Below are positions 5,897-8,807 of a DNA stretch of 8,807 nt, in pieces. The position numbers and the translations under genes were made by a program. Each line of letters opens with the position of its first letter. Position 1 is the stretch's first letter. This stretch comes from an uncultured Lachnospiraceae bacterium (GTDB taxonomy: Bacteria; Bacillota; Clostridia; Lachnospirales; Lachnospiraceae), in the NCBI GenBank assembly GCA_947177515.1, contig CAMWUU010000128.1:1-8807 (forward strand). The letters are read 5' to 3'. The notes beneath the pieces were generated by a model. It was not told where the DNA came from. It saw nothing but the letters and a program-made list of their open reading frames with translations, and made no database searches.

Positions 5897-7050
5897 AAGA
5901 TTTGATGTTGAAATTATGTCCGAATGGGATGGAATACACAGATATTAGGCACTTGATAAATTCAAAAGTGATAGTCATAGTTACACCATCTATAAAAATT
6001 AAGCGAAATGATTACAAAAGATCAGGAATTATCCCTATAGTATCACAAGAAGAAGAACTTATTTCCGGATACTGTGACATAGTTGACAAAAATATTCCTT
6101 TAAATAATTATGTATGTTTTGGGGATCATAGTGAACATATAAAGTATATTGATTTTTCATTTGTGCAAGGGGCAGATGGACTGAAAATTTTGAAAACTGA
6201 TGAAAATAATATATTGGTGAAGTATTTATATTATACGATTTGCAATTTTTACCAGAGGCGTAATAATTATGAGCGGCATTTTAAATATCTTTTAGACACA
6301 TATATCCCAGTTCCTCCAATGCCTGTACAAATAGAAATCGTAAGAGTTTTGGATAATTTTATAAAACTTATAGCTGAACTTTTGGCAGAACTTACAGCAC
6401 GAAAAAGGCAGTATGAATATTATAGAGATCGTTTGCTTGAATTTGATATTTCTATACCTAAAGTAAAACTGCAAGATATTGCAACAGATATCTATAGAGG
6501 TTCTGGAATAACCAGAGAACAGATTACAGAAGGGGGAATTCCGTGTGTGCGGTATGGTGAAATTTATACAACATATAATATTTGGTTTGATGAATGTAAA
6601 TCACGTACAAGATTAGAAAATATTGAAAGTCCTAAATATTTTGAATATGGGGATATATTATTTGCCATAACTGGAGAGAGTGTGGAGGATATAGCGAAAT
6701 CAACAGCGTATGTGGGAAACGATAAATGTTTGGCAGGCGGAGATATTGTTGTTTTAAAGCACAAACAAAATCCTAAATATTTATCTTATGCCTTATCAAC
6801 TTATAATGCACAAAAACAAAAAAGCAAAGGGAAAATTAAAAGTAAAGTAGTACATTCGAGTTTACCAGATATTGGATCGATAGAAATACCATTGCCAGAT
6901 TTAGAGATACAAAACAAAATAGTTGATGTATTGGATAATTTTGAATCTATTTGTAATGACGTGAATATTGGTTTGCCTGCTGAAATTGAAGCACGCAGAA
7001 AACAATATGAGTATTACCGGGATAAATTGCTATCTTTTCCAGAATGGTAA
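5884..7050 (+). CDS. hsdS: Type I restriction-modification specificity subunit HsdS
   Basis: Recognises the split DNA target for the HsdMS methylase and HsdMSR nuclease. The 388 residues hold two target recognition domains (TRDs) and two conserved helical spacers. TRD1 covers about 15-140 (FGDHSEHIKYIDF, then QGADGLKIL), central repeat 141-187, TRD2 about 195-335 (YRGSGI, GIPCVRYGEIYT, GDILFAITGES, GGDIVV), C-terminal repeat 335-386. VLDNF occurs at 155-159 and 349-353, and QYEYYRD at 176-182 and 374-380, the internal symmetry expected of HsdS. An in-frame stop at 5872 makes ATG 5884 the first start, with AAGGTG just upstream. The gene is visibly more AT-rich than hsdM, with many ATA codons, fitting the known exchange of TRDs between strains. 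It is separated from hsdM by 211 bases, longer than usual. The target sequence cannot be read from the protein. Confidence 0.96.
   Translation: MDKIKDLMLKLCPNGMEYTDIRHLINSKVIVIVTPSIKIKRNDYKRSGIIPIVSQEEELISGYCDIVDKNIPLNNYVCFGDHSEHIKYIDFSFVQGADGLKILKTDENNILVKYLYYTICNFYQRRNNYERHFKYLLDTYIPVPPMPVQIEIVRVLDNFIKLIAELLAELTARKRQYEYYRDRLLEFDISIPKVKLQDIATDIYRGSGITREQITEGGIPCVRYGEIYTTYNIWFDECKSRTRLENIESPKYFEYGDILFAITGESVEDIAKSTAYVGNDKCLAGGDIVVLKHKQNPKYLSYALSTYNAQKQKSKGKIKSKVVHSSLPDIGSIEIPLPDLEIQNKIVDVLDNFESICNDVNIGLPAEIEARRKQYEYYRDKLLSFPEW
6346..6444 (+). repeat. hsdS conserved repeat, central copy
   Basis: Encodes VLDNF through RDRLLEF (HsdS residues 155-187), the central helical spacer between the two TRDs. 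Its partner is at 6928-7038. The last 16 residues of the two copies are identical at 12 positions and the DNA is clearly related. These conserved regions are the usual sites of TRD swapping. Confidence 0.75.
6928..7038 (+). repeat. hsdS conserved repeat, C-terminal copy
   Basis: Encodes VLDNF through RDKLLSF (HsdS residues 349-385), the distal helical spacer. It is four codons longer than the central copy at 6346-6444, with the difference in the middle of the helix. It is in the same orientation, so this pair alone would favour deletion or exchange, not inversion. Confidence 0.75.
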
Positions 7051-7334
7051 ATATACCATTATAATAACGAAACGCCAATAAAGTTACATATATGAACTAG
7101 GAATGGAGTGTAGCCCATAAATATTTTATCCCTGATTGAAGAAGTAGCATAATAGGAGAAGAAGCAGGATTTAGAAAAAAGTACCAGCAAAGAGTAAAAT
7201 GTAATATATATGCATATAGAAAAGTGTTTGGATTATCCATAATATAAAGGAAGAAAATATTAAAATACAGGAAAATGCAATCTAAAGATATGGGGACTCA
7301 AAAATTATGCTATGGATGATGTGAAGGTGCCGTG
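7051..7334 (+). other. AT-rich spacer between hsdS and the DUF3791-like gene; no supported gene
   Basis: About 284 bases in which all forward frames are broken by stops. A 7-bp inverted repeat (AATGGTA with TACCATT, 7043-7060) overlaps the hsdS stop but has no T-run after it. One frame from 7117 reads INILSLIEEVA, two stops, then EKKQDLEKSTSKE and a stop, which may be a protein relic I cannot identify. No RNA gene is recognisable. Confidence 0.5.
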
Positions 7335-7580
7335 ATGACAAGAAACGATTATGTTTTAAATATGCAAATAACCATTGTAAATGGTATGAAGCAGGAATGG
7401 AATATGGATTTTTGTGAAGTAAGTGAACTCTTGGATAAATATGATTTGCTTTCTTATATTGATGTCTGCTATGAAGAGTATAATTCTATGGGAATAAAAG
7501 GTATTTTGCAGGATTTGAGGGTGCATATAGATGCAATAGAGGGGGAAGTATTAGGAGGAGGGATTTATGCTACTTCATAG
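7335..7580 (+). CDS. DUF3791-like small protein
   Basis: An 81-residue protein with the pattern of DUF3791 proteins of gut Firmicutes: an N-terminal helix (DYVLNMQITIVNGM), a WNMD-EVSELLDKYDLLSYID block (22-43), CYEEYNSMGIKGIL (45-58) and a helix ending in VHIDA (63-67). The function of the family is not established; as I recall, members flank a DUF3990 gene in small cassettes suspected to be toxin-related. GAAGGTG (from 7323) lies about 6 bases before ATG 7335; the adjoining GTG at 7332 is a possible but less well placed start. The end of the gene contains AGGAGG and ATG for a further frame, so it is built to be coupled to a downstream gene that is now missing. It lies inside the RM locus between hsdS and hsdR. 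Resemblance is judged from memory of the family pattern. Confidence 0.65.
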   Translation: MTRNDYVLNMQITIVNGMKQEWNMDFCEVSELLDKYDLLSYIDVCYEEYNSMGIKGILQDLRVHIDAIEGEVLGGGIYATS

Positions 7581-7602
7581 AAAAGTCGTACGGAGAATAT
7601 AG
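7567..7602 (+). pseudogene. 11-codon stump of a lost coupled gene (possibly DUF3990)
   Basis: ATG 7567 follows AGGAGG (7553-7558) with an 8-base spacer, one of the best ribosome sites in the window, and overlaps the end of the DUF3791-like gene. Yet the frame encodes only MLLHRKVVRRI before TAG. The signal is what a full gene would have, so a deletion of its body is the simplest reading. In cassettes I recall, a DUF3990 protein beginning ML-LYHGS sits here; that identity is inference. Confidence 0.4.
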
Positions 7603-7620
7603 CTAGAAGAAGATTATAGG

Positions 7621-7863
7621 ATGAAAAAACGAGTGTAAAATATTAATAAATCCATACAGACTATTTCCCTTTACTTAGTGCATCGCATAAGTGAAGTATG
7701 GAAGTGCTCTGGCAGAGAAGCGTTAAAAAAATTACTTAATACTATGATATATGAATTATTGCAGGACAGAGAATCAGGATTATACGCGGAGTCACCTGAG
7801 TATGTATGGAGTATGCTGCAAGATGAAGAAAACGGTAATATTGAATCATGGATAAAGGAATGA
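7621..7863 (+). pseudogene. Small cassette protein with in-frame stop after five codons
   Basis: ATG 7621 reads MKKRV, meets TAA at 7636-7638, and then the same frame stays open for 74 codons to TGA at 7861-7863. The open part starts NINKSIQTISLYLVHRIS and contains SGREALKKLL, YELLQDRESGLYAESPEYVW and a final IESWIKE. That composition (predicted helices, a LYAESPEYVW block, acidic end) looks like a genuine small protein of the kind found as the last member of DUF3791/DUF3990 cassettes. An initiation at GTG 7678 would remove the conserved-looking LYLVHRIS segment and has no ribosome site; ATT 7642 would keep it but is a very rare start. The best reading is a gene inactivated by a nonsense change, or one using a non-standard start. 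Function unknown. Confidence 0.5.
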
Positions 7864-7905
7864 AAGTATTTTAGGAAGATAGATTATTTTGGCAATTTTG
7901 ATATA

Positions 7906-7914
7906 TGTTATAAC
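7906..7914 (+). promoter_or_regulatory. Candidate extended -10 promoter for hsdR
   Basis: TGTTATAAC matches the extended -10 pattern (TG, one base, TATAAC). TTGGCA at 7889-7894 is a fair -35, but the 14-base spacing is short, so the extended -10 would carry the activity. Transcription would start about 50 bases before hsdR, giving it expression independent of hsdM and hsdS. Confidence 0.35.
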
Positions 7915-7921
7915 AATAAAT

Positions 7922-7937
7922 ATATTACGGGTAATAT
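7922..7937. repeat. Inverted repeat just upstream of hsdR
   Basis: ATATTAC and GTAATAT form a perfect 7-bp dyad around GG, located immediately after the proposed hsdR -10 box. A regulator bound here could block transcription. No T-run follows, so it is not a terminator. Confidence 0.4.
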
Positions 7938-7968
7938 TTGAATAGAAGATAAACAAGGGGGAAGTACC

Positions 7969-8807
7969 ATGTCCTATTTTAATATTGTTGCAGAAACCAG
8001 TGAAAATACCGTTGTAACGGAATATATACCAGTCAGGACACATTCGGATCATTATCAAAGCGAAGCAGAACTGGAAAAAGAGTTTATTCGTCTTTTGTGT
8101 GGACAGGGCTATACTTATCTTCCCATCCATACGGAAAAAGATTTGATTGCTAATCTGCGCGTACAGTTGGAATTACTAAATAATTATCATTTTTCTGAGG
8201 AGGAATGGAGCCGTTTTTTTGGTGAGGTGCTTGCAAACCCAAATGAACATATTTTAGAAAAAACGAGAAAGATTCAGGAGGATTTTGTCCAAGCTTTTAA
8301 GAGGGAGGATGGGACAACAAAGAATCTCCTGTTGATTGATAAGAAAAATATCCATAATAATCGTTTACAAGTTATAAATCAGTATATTCTAGGAACTGGA
8401 CAGGGAGCGAAGCAAGATAACCGGTATGATGTTACCATTCTGGTTAATGGTCTGCCCCTGGTTCATGTTGAGTTAAAGCGGCGTGGGGTAGCGATCCGGG
8501 AGGCGTTTAACCAGATTGAACGTTATCAGAGAGAATCTTTTTGGGCAGGGAGCGGATTGTTTGAATATGTCCAGATTTTTGTGATTTCCAACGGGACAAA
8601 TACAAAGTATTATTCCAATAGTACCAGATTCCATGCGATTAAGGATGCATCTTCGACTCAGTTAAAAAGGGGAAGGACAAGTAATAGTTTTGAATTTACC
8701 AGCTTTTGGGCGGATGCGGGCAACCGGGTGATTCCTGATTTGATTGATTTTACAAAGACCTTTTTTGCAAGGCATACCTTGTTGAATATTCTGACAAAGT
8801 ATTGTAT
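7969..8807 (+). CDS. hsdR: Type I restriction enzyme R subunit HsdR, N-terminal part (cut by window end)
   Basis: The nuclease and motor subunit, which translocates and cuts unmodified DNA with HsdMS. Only 279 codons are in the window, all open. The PD-(D/E)xK nuclease is visible: RYDVTILVNGLP with D154, then HVELKRR with E168 and K170, followed by the QxxxY element Q182-Y186. This spacing is the same as that recalled for EcoR124I HsdR (D151, E165, K167, Q179-Y183), shifted by three, supporting a type IC enzyme. The N-terminal part (IVAETSENTVVTEYI, then AELEKEFIRLLCGQGYTY) is also typical of the family. A full-length protein is about 1,000 residues, so the helicase and C-terminal domains are outside. 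AGGGGG at 7956-7961 sits 7 bases before the ATG, and an in-frame stop at 7939 leaves no earlier ATG. It is separated from hsdS by the decayed cassette. Confidence 0.95.
   Translation, partial: MSYFNIVAETSENTVVTEYIPVRTHSDHYQSEAELEKEFIRLLCGQGYTYLPIHTEKDLIANLRVQLELLNNYHFSEEEWSRFFGEVLANPNEHILEKTRKIQEDFVQAFKREDGTTKNLLLIDKKNIHNNRLQVINQYILGTGQGAKQDNRYDVTILVNGLPLVHVELKRRGVAIREAFNQIERYQRESFWAGSGLFEYVQIFVISNGTNTKYYSNSTRFHAIKDASSTQLKRGRTSNSFEFTSFWADAGNRVIPDLIDFTKTFFARHTLLNILTKYC

Noticed and set aside
5884..7050. Phase-variable hsdS by inversion
   Set aside because: The two internal repeats are in the same orientation and there is no second hsdS, inverted partner or recombinase gene in the window.
7043..7060. 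Inverted repeat at the end of hsdS as a terminator
   Set aside because: The 7-bp stem is AT-rich, contains the stop codon and is followed by ATAATAACG without a T-run.
7846..8130. 94-residue minus-strand frame across the hsdR start
   Set aside because: It opposes the well supported hsdR start and ribosome site and has no family features; its Ile/Phe-rich look is from AT-rich antisense sequence.
1..8807. CRISPR array, tRNA, rRNA or intact insertion sequence
   Set aside because: No regularly spaced repeats, no tRNA-like cloverleaf with CCA or TTC-loop pattern, no rRNA-like segments and no transposase were seen on either strand.

Overview
The window reads as an accessory island from a low-to-mid GC Gram-positive anaerobe, most likely a gut clostridium of the Lachnospiraceae type. 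The reasons are strong purine-rich Shine-Dalgarno sites, the style of the proteins, AT-rich spacers and a DUF3791-like small protein; this assignment is inference from recalled families, not a search. All supported genes are on the + strand, and minus-strand open frames look like shadows.

Left half (1-3930): a phage-flavoured accessory module. It starts with the body of a large uncharacterised protein (its true start is probably upstream of the window) that has an N-terminal Cys cluster and a C-terminal YfaP/DUF2135-like beta domain. Next come a compact RNA ligase carrying all nucleotidyltransferase motifs, a 128-residue charged helical protein of a type common in phages, and a YmdB-like macrodomain protein. 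A clear intrinsic terminator sits just after the macrodomain gene and closes this block.

Right half (3931-8807): a type I restriction-modification locus of EcoR124I (type IC) character. hsdM is complete, hsdS is complete with two target recognition domains and two conserved repeats, and hsdR is cut by the window end after its nuclease domain. Two departures from a plain hsdMSR operon stand out. A 211-base gap between hsdM and hsdS contains only tiny ORFs. Between hsdS and hsdR sit about 900 AT-rich bases holding an intact DUF3791-like gene, an 11-codon stump with an excellent ribosome binding site, and a second small gene with an in-frame stop. I read this as the remains of a small toxin-like cassette that has lost its middle gene.

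Functionally, HsdM and HsdS would form the modification methylase, and HsdR adds ATP-dependent translocation and cleavage of unmodified DNA. The left module may act in RNA end repair or ADP-ribose metabolism during phage conflict. No single gene proves that; it rests on the pairing of an RNA ligase with a macrodomain. The most original parts of the window are the RNA ligase/large-protein pair and the decayed cassette inside the RM locus.
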